Shown here: piece by piece, positions 27,141 to 36,885 of the stretch
Layout: every line of letters starts with the position of its first letter
How positions within the stretch are numbered: the stretch's first letter is position 1
Source of the DNA: Algoriphagus halophilus
GTDB taxonomy: Bacteria > Bacteroidota > Bacteroidia > Cytophagales > Cyclobacteriaceae
Direction: 5' to 3'
DNA: 64,000 nt
Assembly: GCF_900129785.1 (NCBI RefSeq)
Contig: NZ_FSRC01000003.1
Coordinates: forward strand, 372,001-436,000
Notes under the pieces: generated by a model
What the model was told of the DNA's origin: nothing
Databases searched by the model: none
Seen by the model: only the letters and a program-made list of their open reading frames with translations
Made by a program: the position numbers and the translations under genes

Positions 27141-29538
27141 TTTCTTCTTTTATAGTGAAGTATACACCGCCAATTAATCCTAAAATGATCAGGTATTGGA
27201 AGATGATCATAGGTGTTTTGGTTTTGGTATAGCTGCTTGGGGCAAAATGAAATTCAATTTCATGCTGACCGGCAGGAATAGTTAACCCTCTAAGCAAATA
27301 ATCAGTTCTTAAAATTTCGGATTCTTGCCCATCAATTGTCGCTGTCCATCCCACAGGGTAGTAGATTTCTGAAAATATAGCCAATCCTCCCTGGCTCATA
27401 TTGGCGGTATAGGAAAGATGGTTTGGCGCATAGGAAGTTAACTCAATGGTTCCAACTCCTGTAGCAACTTGACCAAATTCATCTGTGTTAATCGTTGCTT
27501 CAGTTTTAGTGTTGATTTCTCCCAGTACTGTGATCTCTTCCAAATTTGAATCAACACTGCGTACACTAGAAGGAATCCATGCAGGCCCATTTGCTTCAGG
27601 GTTTTCAAATACTGAATTGGCTGCTTTTCCAGCAATGATGTATTTGGTGTTGAGCATATTAAATGTTTGGATGCCTGAAAAATCGAAGTCTCCCTCCTGA
27701 GCTTTGGTGACAAAATTATTGAGCTCACTGGAAAGTCTGTAATCGATCAGGTCTTGGAAACGTCTCAATTTGGCACCATGATATCCTCCAATGGCGTGGA
27801 ATCTATAACTCGCTTTTCCTGCTGATTGTATCCCTTCTGTTAAATCCAAAACTCGGAAATAGGATTCATCCTTTAAGATTTCAGTTTCAGCCGGGGTTTC
27901 AGCAAAATAGGTGTTGGTTGGACTCTTTTCAAAGGAGTCCGAATTTAAATAAGGGCGATTGATGGTCCAAAGGTCAAATAGGACTAAAATAAATAGACCT
28001 GCACCAAGAATAAGATCGCTCACTTTTCCTTTGACCGTAAAATAACTCAAGGCAAAGGCAGCTGCTAAGAATCCTAAGCTCTTTAATGCACTGGATTGTA
28101 GCATGGCCTTTCTATCTTCTCTCAATGCCCCAAGAAGCCAATCAGGGAGCCCCTGATCTGCCGCTCCTTCAAATCGAAACATACCAGCACCTAGGACAAA
28201 AAGTAAAATAAGACCACCAGTTACAGCTCCTGCCATATACAGTGACTTCAATTTTTTCTCTTTGACAAGTTTTTCTAATGAGACCATTCCTAAAACAGGA
28301 ATAGCAAACAAGGTCATACCCAAAGCCATGGAAACTGCTCGAAACTTGTTGTATCCAGGCAAGTAGTCAAAAAGCACGTAATTGAACCAGGACAAGTTTT
28401 TACCCCATGAAAGCATCAAAGAGAAGACGATAATTGCACCAAAGATGACTAGAGTTTGCTTAGGTGCTGCCCAGATCCCTAAAACTGCTAAAAAGACTAG
28501 TATTACTCCTCCATAAATAGGTCCTCCAGTAAAAGGTTGGTCACCCCAATAAGTGGGCGCTCCTTGAACAAAACCATTGATTTGAGCAGGGTCTAAGCCT
28601 TGTTGTCTCAGTACTTTTTCTGAAGCTGAATTTTTGGGTAAAGGAGTATTGGATCCGCCTCCATAAAAATCAGGAATCAAAAAAGTGAAGGATTCCATAA
28701 TTCCGTTGGACCATCCAAAAGCATATTCTTTATCGAGTCCAGCTTCTTTTGTTTCAATAGTTATCTCGCCCCTTGTGGAATAGGTAGAGTATTCCAACGC
28801 AGTCGCCAGTCTACCTATATTTCCTCCAATGGCTAATATGGCACCGATGGCTAAGATTCCTACTGTTTTGGCCATTGGAACTAGACCTTCTTTCTTCCAT
28901 TCAAAAATAACTCTTACCAAAACGTATATTCCTGCCATCAGGAATGTGTAGTAAGTGATTTGAACGTGATTGAATTTGAATTGTAGGAGAAGGCCTAAAG
29001 CCAAAATGGATGCACCTAGGATTCTCTTTTTTTCAAAGGCCAAATGAATGCCTAGAATAATGAGAGGGATTAAACATTCTGCCCAAATTTTAGCGTTATG
29101 TCCTGCAGCTAAACTGAGTAAATTGTAGGTGTTAAAGGCAAAAGCAACACTGCCTAAAATGGCAAATATTGGCCTTACCCTGAAGCTTAACAATAGAATG
29201 TACATTCCCACCATTCCAAAAAACAATCCATTGACAGGGTGAGGTAATCCCAAAGAAAGGATGGAGACTAAAGCATTGGTGATGTCTCCGGGGAAATCCA
29301 TGCTTATAAAATAGGCAGGCATGCCACCAAACATGCTGTTGGTCCAAAGCGCTTCCTCACCGGTCGCTTCTCTGAAATCCATTGTTTCTTTTGCAGATCC
29401 TTCCCATTTCAAGATGTCACCTTGAAATATAACCTGGTTTTCAAAAACCACTGGGGAAAAATAGATCGCAACAATGGCGTAAAATAGGGCAATTCCCACT
29501 GCGTGAGGGAGAATGTCTTTCTTAAAATCTATGGTCAT
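27127..29538 (-). CDS. YfhO family membrane protein
   Basis: Polytopic membrane protein, 803 residues from MTIDFKKDILPH; the frame reaches upstream to 29577 but the shorter start gives the family N-terminus. Signature early region: YFSPVVF, GDILKWEGSAKET and EALWTNSMFGGMPAYFI. About ten or more helices, then a soluble C-terminal part (~560-770) and a last helix. YfhO proteins are GT-C-like and linked to glycosylation of teichoic acid or other polymers in Firmicutes; in Bacteroidota the substrate is unknown. Co-transcribed with the methyltransferase by a 14-base overlap. Confidence 0.88.
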   Translation of the reverse strand: MTIDFKKDILPHAVGIALFYAIVAIYFSPVVFENQVIFQGDILKWEGSAKETMDFREATGEEALWTNSMFGGMPAYFISMDFPGDITNALVSILSLGLPHPVNGLFFGMVGMYILLLSFRVRPIFAILGSVAFAFNTYNLLSLAAGHNAKIWAECLIPLIILGIHLAFEKKRILGASILALGLLLQFKFNHVQITYYTFLMAGIYVLVRVIFEWKKEGLVPMAKTVGILAIGAILAIGGNIGRLATALEYSTYSTRGEITIETKEAGLDKEYAFGWSNGIMESFTFLIPDFYGGGSNTPLPKNSASEKVLRQQGLDPAQINGFVQGAPTYWGDQPFTGGPIYGGVILVFLAVLGIWAAPKQTLVIFGAIIVFSLMLSWGKNLSWFNYVLFDYLPGYNKFRAVSMALGMTLFAIPVLGMVSLEKLVKEKKLKSLYMAGAVTGGLILLFVLGAGMFRFEGAADQGLPDWLLGALREDRKAMLQSSALKSLGFLAAAFALSYFTVKGKVSDLILGAGLFILVLFDLWTINRPYLNSDSFEKSPTNTYFAETPAETEILKDESYFRVLDLTEGIQSAGKASYRFHAIGGYHGAKLRRFQDLIDYRLSSELNNFVTKAQEGDFDFSGIQTFNMLNTKYIIAGKAANSVFENPEANGPAWIPSSVRSVDSNLEEITVLGEINTKTEATINTDEFGQVATGVGTIELTSYAPNHLSYTANMSQGGLAIFSEIYYPVGWTATIDGQESEILRTDYLLRGLTIPAGQHEIEFHFAPSSYTKTKTPMIIFQYLIILGLIGGVYFTIKEENGRA

Positions 29539-29670
29539 GAAAAAGAAATTTCGAGGATTTTTTAGATGCAGCCGCAAATTAGGAATTTAAAGGCAAAGAG
29601 TCCTAATCACATTATTTGCTTGGTGGCAGTATTAGATGAAATGATGCTTTCTATCCCTGATGAAAATCAT

Positions 29671-29678
29671 TACTTTTG
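29671..29678 (+). promoter_or_regulatory. Bacteroidota-type -7 element for ffh
   Basis: TACTTTTG matches TAnnTTTG exactly, 22 bases before the chosen ATG of ffh (29700). A partial -33 box (CTTTC) lies about 20 bases upstream. Confidence 0.55.
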
Positions 29679-29699
29679 CCACAAATAGCCGCAATAGGA

Positions 29700-31034
29700 A
29701 TGTTTGATAATTTAAGTTTAAAATTAGACCGGGCTTTCAAAACGCTGAAAGGTACTGGTACGATCACAGAAATAAACGTAGCCACCACGGTTAAGGAGAT
29801 AAGAAGAGCCTTAATTGATGCTGACGTTAACTATAAAGTAGCGAAGGAAGTAACTGATACGATCAAAAAAGAGGCACTTGGTCGCGATGTATTGATTTCA
29901 GTTTCTCCAGGTCAGTTATTGGTTAAAATCACACAGGAAGAGCTGACCAAACTCATGGGTGGCACCAAAGTGGAAATCAATTTATCTGGAGACCCTTCTG
30001 TAGTATTGATTTCTGGTCTTCAAGGTTCTGGTAAAACTACTTTTTCAGGGAAATTAGCAAGTTTACTTAAGAAACAGGGTAGACAAGTTCTTTTAGTGGC
30101 TTGTGATATTTACAGACCGGCTGCGATTGACCAGTTGAAAGTGCTAGGTGAGCAAGTAGGGGTTGAGGTGTATGCGGAGCCAGAAAATAAAAATGCATTA
30201 GAAATAGCAAACAATGCGATCGCATATGCTAAGAAATCAGGGAAGAAAACCGTGATTGTCGATACAGCAGGTCGTTTGGCTGTGGATGAGCAAATGATGC
30301 AGGAAATTGAGGAGTTGAAAAAAGAGCTCAATCCTTCCGAGACCTTGTTTGTTGTTGACTCCATGACTGGTCAAGATGCTGTAAATACCGCAAAAACTTT
30401 TGACGAGCGTTTAGATTTCAATGGGGTGGTGTTGACGAAATTAGATGGTGATACCCGTGGTGGTGCAGCTATTTCTATTCGTCACGTAGTCAATAAACCA
30501 ATCAAATTCATCTCTACAGGTGAAAAGATGGAGAATATTGACGTATTCCACCCAGATAGAATGGCCCAACGTATTTTGGGTATGGGAGATGTAATCTCCT
30601 TAGTAGAACGTGCTCAGCAATCCTTTGATGAGGAAGAGGCCAAAAGGATCAATTCAAAAATCCGAACCAACAGTTTCAATTTTGATGATTTCCTTTCTCA
30701 ACTAGAGCAGGTGAAGAAAATGGGTAATATCAAAGATTTGATGGGAATGATCCCTGGTATGGGCAAGGCTATGAAGGGCTTGGATATTGATGATGATTCT
30801 TTCAAACCTATAGAAGCTATTATCAAAAGTATGACCCCTTTGGAAAGGCAACAACCTGATGTGATCGATGGAAGTAGAAGAAAGCGTATTGCAAATGGAT
30901 CAGGAAGGACCATTACTGAAGTCAATAATTTGATGAAGCAATTTAGCGATATGCGTAAGATGATGAAGCAGATGAATAAAATGGGCGGGGCTAAAGCAGC
31001 CATGAGCCGATTGATGCCAGGAGGCAAAAGATAA
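29700..31034 (+). CDS. ffh: Signal recognition particle protein Ffh
   Basis: SRP54 GTPase that delivers membrane-protein ribosomes to FtsY, 444 residues. The start ATG at 29700 gives MFDNLSLKLDRAF; a TTG at 29676 would sit over the -7 box. N domain ~1-85, then G motifs GLQGSGKTT (G1), DTAGRL (G3) and TKLDGD (G4). The M domain at the C-terminus is Met-rich, with GMGKAMKG and KMMKQMNKMGG. Expressed alone and closed by a strong terminator. Confidence 0.98.
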   Translation: MFDNLSLKLDRAFKTLKGTGTITEINVATTVKEIRRALIDADVNYKVAKEVTDTIKKEALGRDVLISVSPGQLLVKITQEELTKLMGGTKVEINLSGDPSVVLISGLQGSGKTTFSGKLASLLKKQGRQVLLVACDIYRPAAIDQLKVLGEQVGVEVYAEPENKNALEIANNAIAYAKKSGKKTVIVDTAGRLAVDEQMMQEIEELKKELNPSETLFVVDSMTGQDAVNTAKTFDERLDFNGVVLTKLDGDTRGGAAISIRHVVNKPIKFISTGEKMENIDVFHPDRMAQRILGMGDVISLVERAQQSFDEEEAKRINSKIRTNSFNFDDFLSQLEQVKKMGNIKDLMGMIPGMGKAMKGLDIDDDSFKPIEAIIKSMTPLERQQPDVIDGSRRKRIANGSGRTITEVNNLMKQFSDMRKMMKQMNKMGGAKAAMSRLMPGGKR

Positions 31035-31038
31035 AAGT

Positions 31039-31066
31039 AAAAAGGGAGCTTCAAGCTCCCTTTTTT
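31039..31066. terminator. Bidirectional terminator between ffh and the LytTR regulator gene
   Basis: Stem AAAAGGGAGC (31040-31049) and GCTCCCTTTT (31055-31064), loop TTCAA, followed by TT. The flanking A- and T-runs serve both strands. Confidence 0.9.
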
Positions 31067-31072
31067 AATTCT

Positions 31073-31822
31073 TTAATTCATCCATTTGCTTAGAAACTCA
31101 AGGAAAGCTTCTTTGTAATTATCTCCTACGGCAATGTGGTGTTTTCCAATCTGAATTACATTTTTTGAAACCGAATCAATATGATCTAATGAAACAATAT
31201 AGGATCGGTGTACCCGCATAAAGTGGGAGGAAGGGAGTAGCTCTTCCATACTTTTCAAACTTGTCAAAGAGAGTAGAGGGTTGGGCTTGGAAATTAAATG
31301 AACTTTGACATAGTCCTTGTAAGCTTCTACGTAGGCAATATCTTTTAAAATCACTTTCACCAACTGATACTCCACTTTTAAAAAAATGTATTCGGGAACA
31401 GCATTAGACTCAGCTAGATTACTGCTGATAGGTGTTGCGGAGTTTAACTTTTCAAAATAGCTAAAAGCCTTTGTGGCAGCATTTAGAAATTCTTCGTAGC
31501 TATAAGGCTTTAGCAAATAATCCAAAGCTTCCACTTTATAGCCCTCTATGGCGAATTGATGGTAAGCTGTGGCAAAAATGATTCTTGTCTTATCAGAATT
31601 CTTTTTTCCATCCAATACCCTAGCAAGTTCCATCCCGGAAAGATCAGGCATTTGGATGTCCATGAATATTAACTGGACTTCATTTTGGTTGATAAAGCCT
31701 AAAGCTTCGATTCCATTACTGAACCGGCCTTCTAGTTGTAGGAAAGAGGTTTGCTCAATGAACTTGCAGATCAAGTCGAGGGCTAATGGCTCGTCATCTA
31801 TCGCTACACATTTGAGTTTCAT
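31073..31822 (-). CDS. LytTR-family response regulator
   Basis: 249 residues. Receiver domain at the N-terminus with AIDDEPLAL (acidic pocket), FMDIQMPDLSG (phospho-acceptor Asp) and YLLKPYSYEEF (Lys). LytTR DNA-binding domain from ~150, with FLKVEYQLVKVILKDI and HFMRVHRSYIVSLDHID. LytTR regulators bind direct repeats with a GTT core. It overlaps the kinase gene by 4 bases, so they form a pair. The likely target, the divergent TonB-type receptor gene, has LytTR-like half-sites upstream. Confidence 0.96.
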   Translation of the reverse strand: MKLKCVAIDDEPLALDLICKFIEQTSFLQLEGRFSNGIEALGFINQNEVQLIFMDIQMPDLSGMELARVLDGKKNSDKTRIIFATAYHQFAIEGYKVEALDYLLKPYSYEEFLNAATKAFSYFEKLNSATPISSNLAESNAVPEYIFLKVEYQLVKVILKDIAYVEAYKDYVKVHLISKPNPLLSLTSLKSMEELLPSSHFMRVHRSYIVSLDHIDSVSKNVIQIGKHHIAVGDNYKEAFLEFLSKWMN

Positions 31823-32901
31823 GCAAGATTAATTGTAAGGTTTACCCAATACTCATTATTGGATTCTTCTTTACCAAATTTAAGCCGATGTTTTTCAGGA
31901 TATAATAAAGCAAGCCTTCTCTGAGTATTGACCATGCCAATCCCATTTTCTTTAGCTTCAGGGCTATCTGAGTGGATAGGAAAAATTTGATTTCGAGTTT
32001 CAAAAAATAAGGTTTCACCCATTACTTCCAGACGGATGGTTATTTCACATTCCTTCTGACTACTGATTCCATGCTTAAAAGAGTTTTCTAAAAAAGGAAG
32101 CAATAACATAGGAGCAATGATATGATCATCTTTGGGCTCTTCTATTTTCAGATTTAATTTGACATTATTCGAAAGCCTCATCTTCATTAACTCAATATAG
32201 TCTTGAATAAAGTTGACTTCTTTTTTTAGTAGCGTGACATCCTTTTGATTTTCATACAGTACATATCGCATCATTCTAGAAAGTTTTAATAAAGCTTCCT
32301 GTGCTTTTTTCACATCTAGATTGGTGAGTGAATAGATGTTATTTAAGGTGTTAAAGAAGAAATGAGGATTGATCTGTGCTTTTAAATAGGATAGTTCTGT
32401 ATTGATTTTCTGCTTTTCAAGATCTTGACGTTCCACTTCATCCCGCTGCCATTTTTGTACCAATGCCAAAGAAGTACTTAATCCTATAGATACCATATAT
32501 AATAGAATCTGGAAGACATCTCCTGGCAACCATCTTCCCCTTGGTGAATAGGGCTTATTTGGATTGAAGAATTCATGCATCTTTTGGGGATACTTAATGA
32601 ATTGCTCAAAATAAATAATGGAAAAGTAAAAAAGGATAGCCCCTCCCACCACCAATAAGATGTATTGATAGTTTTTTCCTTTAAGAAGAATCCTCGGGAC
32701 GGTGATGGAAACATTGGAGTAGAAAACTCCAATGAGGAATATGATGAGAAAAACCTGCTTATACCAAAATGCATCTGGTAATTCATTATCTCCCATTCTC
32801 CAAGATAGCGGAGATAGCAAGATTAGAATGATGCAGAGCATCAACCAACCAAGTATATGGACGATAAATGAAAGGTTCTTTTTTGAGCTAAATGGAGGCA
32901 T
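31819..32901 (-). CDS. LytS/YehU-type sensor histidine kinase
   Basis: 360 residues. Four predicted helices in the N-terminal ~150 residues, then the His_kinase signature INPHFFFNTLNNIYSL with the phospho-accepting His, and an ATPase domain with LLLPFLENSFKHGIS and ENGIGMVNTQRRL. It has no periplasmic sensor domain, so the helices themselves probably sense the signal. Co-transcribed with the LytTR regulator; divergent from the receptor gene. Confidence 0.95.
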   Translation of the reverse strand: MPPFSSKKNLSFIVHILGWLMLCIILILLSPLSWRMGDNELPDAFWYKQVFLIIFLIGVFYSNVSITVPRILLKGKNYQYILLVVGGAILFYFSIIYFEQFIKYPQKMHEFFNPNKPYSPRGRWLPGDVFQILLYMVSIGLSTSLALVQKWQRDEVERQDLEKQKINTELSYLKAQINPHFFFNTLNNIYSLTNLDVKKAQEALLKLSRMMRYVLYENQKDVTLLKKEVNFIQDYIELMKMRLSNNVKLNLKIEEPKDDHIIAPMLLLPFLENSFKHGISSQKECEITIRLEVMGETLFFETRNQIFPIHSDSPEAKENGIGMVNTQRRLALLYPEKHRLKFGKEESNNEYWVNLTINLA

Positions 32902-33000
32902 TTGTTTGTATTTCGATCTGAAACTAAGGAAAAGTCCCTAAACACCTAAAATAAAATCTACCAATCTAAGAATTACATCTCTAGAACATCCATTTGAATA

Positions 33001-33133
33001 GATAAACCCGTTTATCGGCTGATTTTTGGGTTTAATCCGGCGGTTTCCCTGTTTAGTCGATAAAACTAAAGGAATGGTCTATTACACCGTTAGAGTGTAA
33101 AACAATCGGTGTTGTTTTGCTGTACATAACTGT
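33001..33133. promoter_or_regulatory. Inverted repeats and LytTR-like half-sites between kinase and TonB-type receptor
   Basis: Seen directly: GATAAA-CCCG-TTTATC (33001-33016), TTACAC-N7-GTGTAA (33082-33100) and AAAACAA-N6-TTGTTTT (33099-33118). ACCGTTAGA (33086-33094), CCCGTTTAT (33007-33015) and, on the - strand, ACAGTTATG (33125-33133) each match 8 of 9 positions of the AgrA-type LytTR consensus [TA][AC][CA]GTTN[AG][TG]. A -7-like TTGTTTTG lies at 33112. Their grouping between a LytTR pair and a receptor gene points to direct regulation, not shown. Confidence 0.5.
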
Positions 33134-33158
33134 GTAAAGCAACTCAGCAACAACTATC

Positions 33159-35690
33159 ATGAAGAAATTATTTTACTTAACCTTAATTTTTAGCACCATT
33201 ACTTCGGTGGGGATTTTTGCCCAAAGTACTGATGGGGATAAAAAAACTCCTGCAAGGATTATTGGAGTAGCTAAAGATCAAAATACCGGAGAGGCCGTTC
33301 CTTATGCGACTGCCGCTCTTTATAAAGCTGGTACAGAAGAAAACATTGCCGGTGGTGTGGCTGATGATGAAGGGAAGTTCTTTATCACAGGAATGAAGCC
33401 AGGATCCTATACTCTTAAAGTAAGCTTTTTGGGATTCGAAACTCAAACAGTAGATAATATTCAGGTTACTTCTCCCAATGGAGATGTGAATCTAGGAGAT
33501 ATTCTTATGGCAGATGAAGGGGTAGCTTTGGAAGAAGTTACTGTCCAAGGCCAAAGAGAATTGATCGAAGAGCGAGTAGATAGAACCATCTATAAAGCAG
33601 AAAATGACAAAACTACGGCTGGGGGAGATGGTACAGATGTTCTTAGAAGGGTTCCAATGCTTTCAGTTGATTTGGATGGTAACGTATCCATGAGAGGAAG
33701 TAGTAATATCACGGTTTTGATTGATAACAGACCTTCTGCCATTGCGGCAAGCAGTATTACAGATGCATTGAAGCAGATTCCTGCTGATGAAATTAAGGCT
33801 GTAGAAGTAATTACTTCGCCTTCCGCTAGGTTTGACGCAGAAGGAACATCTGGGGTGATCAATATTGTGACTAAGAAAAATAACCTTCAAGGTATGTCAT
33901 TGAATGTTCGTACTGGAACTGGCTTAAGAGGTTCTGATTTAGGTTTGAACGCAAGTGCCAGAAAAGGAAAGTTCGGATTTACTCTTGGAGGTTTTGGCCG
34001 TGCAGGGTATAATGTTTTAGGAAGTTTCGAAAACAACCAAGTACTGACCAACCCAGATAATTCTATCTCTACCATTTCTCAATCTGCTGATACGGAAAGA
34101 ACCTACATGTTTGGTAGATACAATTTTGGAGTGGATTACGAAATCGACAAATACAATTTCTTGACTGGTGCTGTGAACTTTGGTATTAGAAACTCCAAAA
34201 ATAGCCAAGACAACTTCTTGACTCAAAATTATCTTAATGGAGATTTGGTGAGAAATGCCTTAAGAGAAACTAACTCCAAAGACAATTCTAACTCGATCGA
34301 CCTGAGTTTGAACTATACCAGAACTTTTGAAAAGAAAGGAAAGGAAATCAGTTTATTGACTTTGTATAGTAGAGATAACCGTGAGAGCTCCTTTATTAAC
34401 ACCTTATTTAATGAAGATTTCCAAACTATTGATTCTAGGTTGAAGAATGACAACCCTAGCAAGAATGAGGAATACACAGTTCAATTGGATTTTGTTGAGC
34501 CTTTAGGAAAAGATGGTAAGTCCATCCTAGAATATGGAGCAAAAAATATATTAAGAAAATCAGTTTCTGATTTCACGTATTACCAAGCAGAAGGAGCAGA
34601 TGGGGAATTTGTGATCAATCCAGATCCAAACATTTCCAATGCATTTAATTATGATCAAAATGTAACTGCTGGGTATGTTTCTTATACCGCTACCTTATTT
34701 AAAAATTATACCATCAAGCCAGGATTAAGGTATGAATACACAACCATTAATGCAGATTTTGAAACAGAAGCAGCTGCAGATATCCCTTCTTATGGAACCT
34801 TCGTGCCAAGTGTAAACTTGAGCAGAAAAATGAAGAATGGCAACCTGATCAAGGCAGCATATAATAGACGTATTTCTAGACCTTCCATGAGATACTTGAA
34901 CCCTAATTTGGATGTTTCTAACCCAACACAATGGTCTCAAGGTAACCCAACATTGGATCCAGAATATACAGACAATTACGAAATTGGATATAGTACCTAT
35001 TTCAAAGAGACGATGTTAAATTTCACAGGTTACTTCAGAAATACTACGGGTTCAATTCAAGCAGTTAGAACAATTCAAAATGATGGAGTGATATTCACTA
35101 CTTATGAAAACATTGGAGAGGAGCAAGCAATTGGTGTGAATATCTTTACAAATATCAACATCAGTAGCAAGTTCTCTTTGAACGGTAGTATTGAAACATA
35201 TTACTCTATGCTTGATAATGGTTTGACCGATCCTCTATACGCTGCATCTAATCAAGGGTTTGTAGTTTCAGGTCGTATGTTTGGTAACTATTCCTTACCA
35301 AAAGACTGGCAGATTCAATTGTTCACATTTGCTAGAGGTAGTAGAGTTCAGCTTCAAGGTACTTCTGGTGGTTTTGCAGCTTATGGTTTAGGTATCAACA
35401 AGCAGTTTAACGAGAAGAGAGGAAGTATTGGATTTGGAGCAGATAACTTCCTGTCTAAAGAGTTTACAGTAAGAAATGAAATCGTTACTCCTACGATCGT
35501 TCAAAACAGTACGAACGTGATGCGAAACATGAATTTCAAAATCAACTTTAGCTACAGAATAGGAAAGTTGAGTATGGATCAAAGATCAAGAAGGAAGAAA
35601 TCCATCAATAATGATGATCTGAAAAGTGGAGGAGATGGAAACGATATGAACCAAGGTGGTGGTGCTACTGGGGTTTCAAATAATAAATAA
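33159..35690 (+). CDS. TonB-dependent-receptor-like outer-membrane beta-barrel protein
   Basis: 843 residues. Signal peptide FSTITSVGIFAQ, then a CarboxypepD_reg-like domain (~30-115: ATAALYKAGTEENIAGG, GSYTLKVSFLGFETQTV). The plug follows, with VEVITSPSARFDAEGTSGVI, and then a long barrel region with family-3 outer-membrane beta-barrel features. The tail after ~800 is Lys/Arg- then Gly/Asp/Asn-rich and looks unstructured. Likely an outer-membrane receptor or barrel of unknown ligand. It has a 257-base upstream region with inverted repeats, divergent from the LytS/LytTR pair. Confidence 0.92.
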   Translation: MKKLFYLTLIFSTITSVGIFAQSTDGDKKTPARIIGVAKDQNTGEAVPYATAALYKAGTEENIAGGVADDEGKFFITGMKPGSYTLKVSFLGFETQTVDNIQVTSPNGDVNLGDILMADEGVALEEVTVQGQRELIEERVDRTIYKAENDKTTAGGDGTDVLRRVPMLSVDLDGNVSMRGSSNITVLIDNRPSAIAASSITDALKQIPADEIKAVEVITSPSARFDAEGTSGVINIVTKKNNLQGMSLNVRTGTGLRGSDLGLNASARKGKFGFTLGGFGRAGYNVLGSFENNQVLTNPDNSISTISQSADTERTYMFGRYNFGVDYEIDKYNFLTGAVNFGIRNSKNSQDNFLTQNYLNGDLVRNALRETNSKDNSNSIDLSLNYTRTFEKKGKEISLLTLYSRDNRESSFINTLFNEDFQTIDSRLKNDNPSKNEEYTVQLDFVEPLGKDGKSILEYGAKNILRKSVSDFTYYQAEGADGEFVINPDPNISNAFNYDQNVTAGYVSYTATLFKNYTIKPGLRYEYTTINADFETEAAADIPSYGTFVPSVNLSRKMKNGNLIKAAYNRRISRPSMRYLNPNLDVSNPTQWSQGNPTLDPEYTDNYEIGYSTYFKETMLNFTGYFRNTTGSIQAVRTIQNDGVIFTTYENIGEEQAIGVNIFTNINISSKFSLNGSIETYYSMLDNGLTDPLYAASNQGFVVSGRMFGNYSLPKDWQIQLFTFARGSRVQLQGTSGGFAAYGLGINKQFNEKRGSIGFGADNFLSKEFTVRNEIVTPTIVQNSTNVMRNMNFKINFSYRIGKLSMDQRSRRKKSINNDDLKSGGDGNDMNQGGGATGVSNNK

Positions 35691-35777
35691 TTGAATTAAC
35701 ATGCTGGGTTTGAGGTTGCTCAAATCCAGCTTTCATAAAACATCAAAAAAACTATTTTAGATAGATTGGGTATAAAC

Positions 35778-35810
35778 AAAAAAGCCAACCTTTTTGAGGT
35801 TGGCTTTTTT
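35778..35810. terminator. Bidirectional terminator between receptor gene and pdhB
   Basis: A 13-bp perfect stem, AAAAAAGCCAACC (35778-35790) with GGTTGGCTTTTTT (35798-35810), loop TTTTTGA. It serves the receptor gene (+) and pdhB (-). Confidence 0.93.
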
Positions 35811-35825
35811 TATGTTTTGGGATTC

Positions 35826-36803
35826 TTATTTGTAGCTTACTTTTTTGATTGCGTCTACCGTTCTTTGAACGTTTGGAATAGTCACATCAATATAAGTAGG
35901 AGAGTAACTCAAAGGAATATCCATAGAGTTTACTCTAACTATTGGTGCATCTAAATAATCAAATGCATATCTCTGAAAATGATAGGTTAATTCAGATGAA
36001 ATAGCCGCCAATGGATTTGCTTCCTCTACAATTACTGCTCTATTTGTTTTCTTAAGGGATTCAACGCAAGTAGCATAATCGATAGGTCGTACAGTTCTTA
36101 GGTCAATTACCTCACAGTCGATACCTTCTTTTGCCATTTCTTCTGCTGCTTGAAGCGCTACTTTCATCATTTTACCAAAAGAAATAACAGTCACATCATT
36201 TCCTTTTCTTTTGATGTCAGCTATTCCAATAGGAAGTAAATATTCCCCATCAGGCACTTCGCCTTTATCACTGTACATGACTTCAGACTCCATGAAAATT
36301 ACTGGATCTGGGTCACGTATTGCCGCTTTTAATAAACCTTTGGCATCGTATGGATTAGAAGGAACAATTACCTTCAAGCCAGGAGTATTTGCAAACCAGT
36401 TTTCAAAGTTGGAAGAGTGCGTAGCTCCCAGTTGACCTGCGTTTCCAGTAGGACCTCTAAATACGATAGGCACACTATAGGCCCCGCCTGTCATTGCTAG
36501 CATTTTTGCAGCTGAATTGATGATTTGATCAATGGCAACCAAAGAAAAGTTGAATGTCATGAACTCGATGATAGGTTTTAGGCCATTCATGGCTGCACCT
36601 ACCCCTAATCCTGCAAAACCAAGTTCTGCAATCGGAGTGTCATAAATTCTTTCAGGGCCGAACTCATCTAGCATCCCCTGTGACACTTTATATGCACCGT
36701 TATATTCAGCAACTTCTTCGCCCATTAAAAAAACGCTCTTATCACGTCTCATTTCTTCAGACATGGCCTCTCTCAGGGCTTCACGAAACTGTAATTCTCT
36801 CAT
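35826..36803 (-). CDS. pdhB: Pyruvate dehydrogenase E1 component, beta subunit
   Basis: 325 residues from MRELQFREALREAM; the frame runs upstream to 36857 through non-conserved sequence. Transketolase pyrimidine-binding features: FLMGEEVAEYNGAYKVS, GFAGLGVGAAMNGLKPIIEF, RGPTGNAGQLGATHS and the C-terminal transketolase domain starting IKRKGNDVTVISFGKM. It pairs with an alpha subunit encoded elsewhere. A branched-chain 2-oxoacid dehydrogenase beta subunit is the alternative, but the sequence fits PdhB better. A TATTTTTG -7 box lies upstream. Confidence 0.93.
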   Translation of the reverse strand: MRELQFREALREAMSEEMRRDKSVFLMGEEVAEYNGAYKVSQGMLDEFGPERIYDTPIAELGFAGLGVGAAMNGLKPIIEFMTFNFSLVAIDQIINSAAKMLAMTGGAYSVPIVFRGPTGNAGQLGATHSSNFENWFANTPGLKVIVPSNPYDAKGLLKAAIRDPDPVIFMESEVMYSDKGEVPDGEYLLPIGIADIKRKGNDVTVISFGKMMKVALQAAEEMAKEGIDCEVIDLRTVRPIDYATCVESLKKTNRAVIVEEANPLAAISSELTYHFQRYAFDYLDAPIVRVNSMDIPLSYSPTYIDVTIPNVQRTVDAIKKVSYK

Positions 36804-36854
36804 TAGTGTAAGACAAAATTTGGTTCGTAAAAATAGAAAGGAATTGGGCAATTG

Positions 36855-36862
36855 CAAAAATA
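36855..36862 (-). promoter_or_regulatory. Bacteroidota-type -7 element for pdhB
   Basis: TATTTTTG on the - strand matches TAnnTTTG and lies 52 bases before the chosen pdhB start, between pdhB and the aldehyde dehydrogenase gene. Confidence 0.5.
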
Positions 36863-36885
36863 CACCGCGTGATTAATATTCTTAT

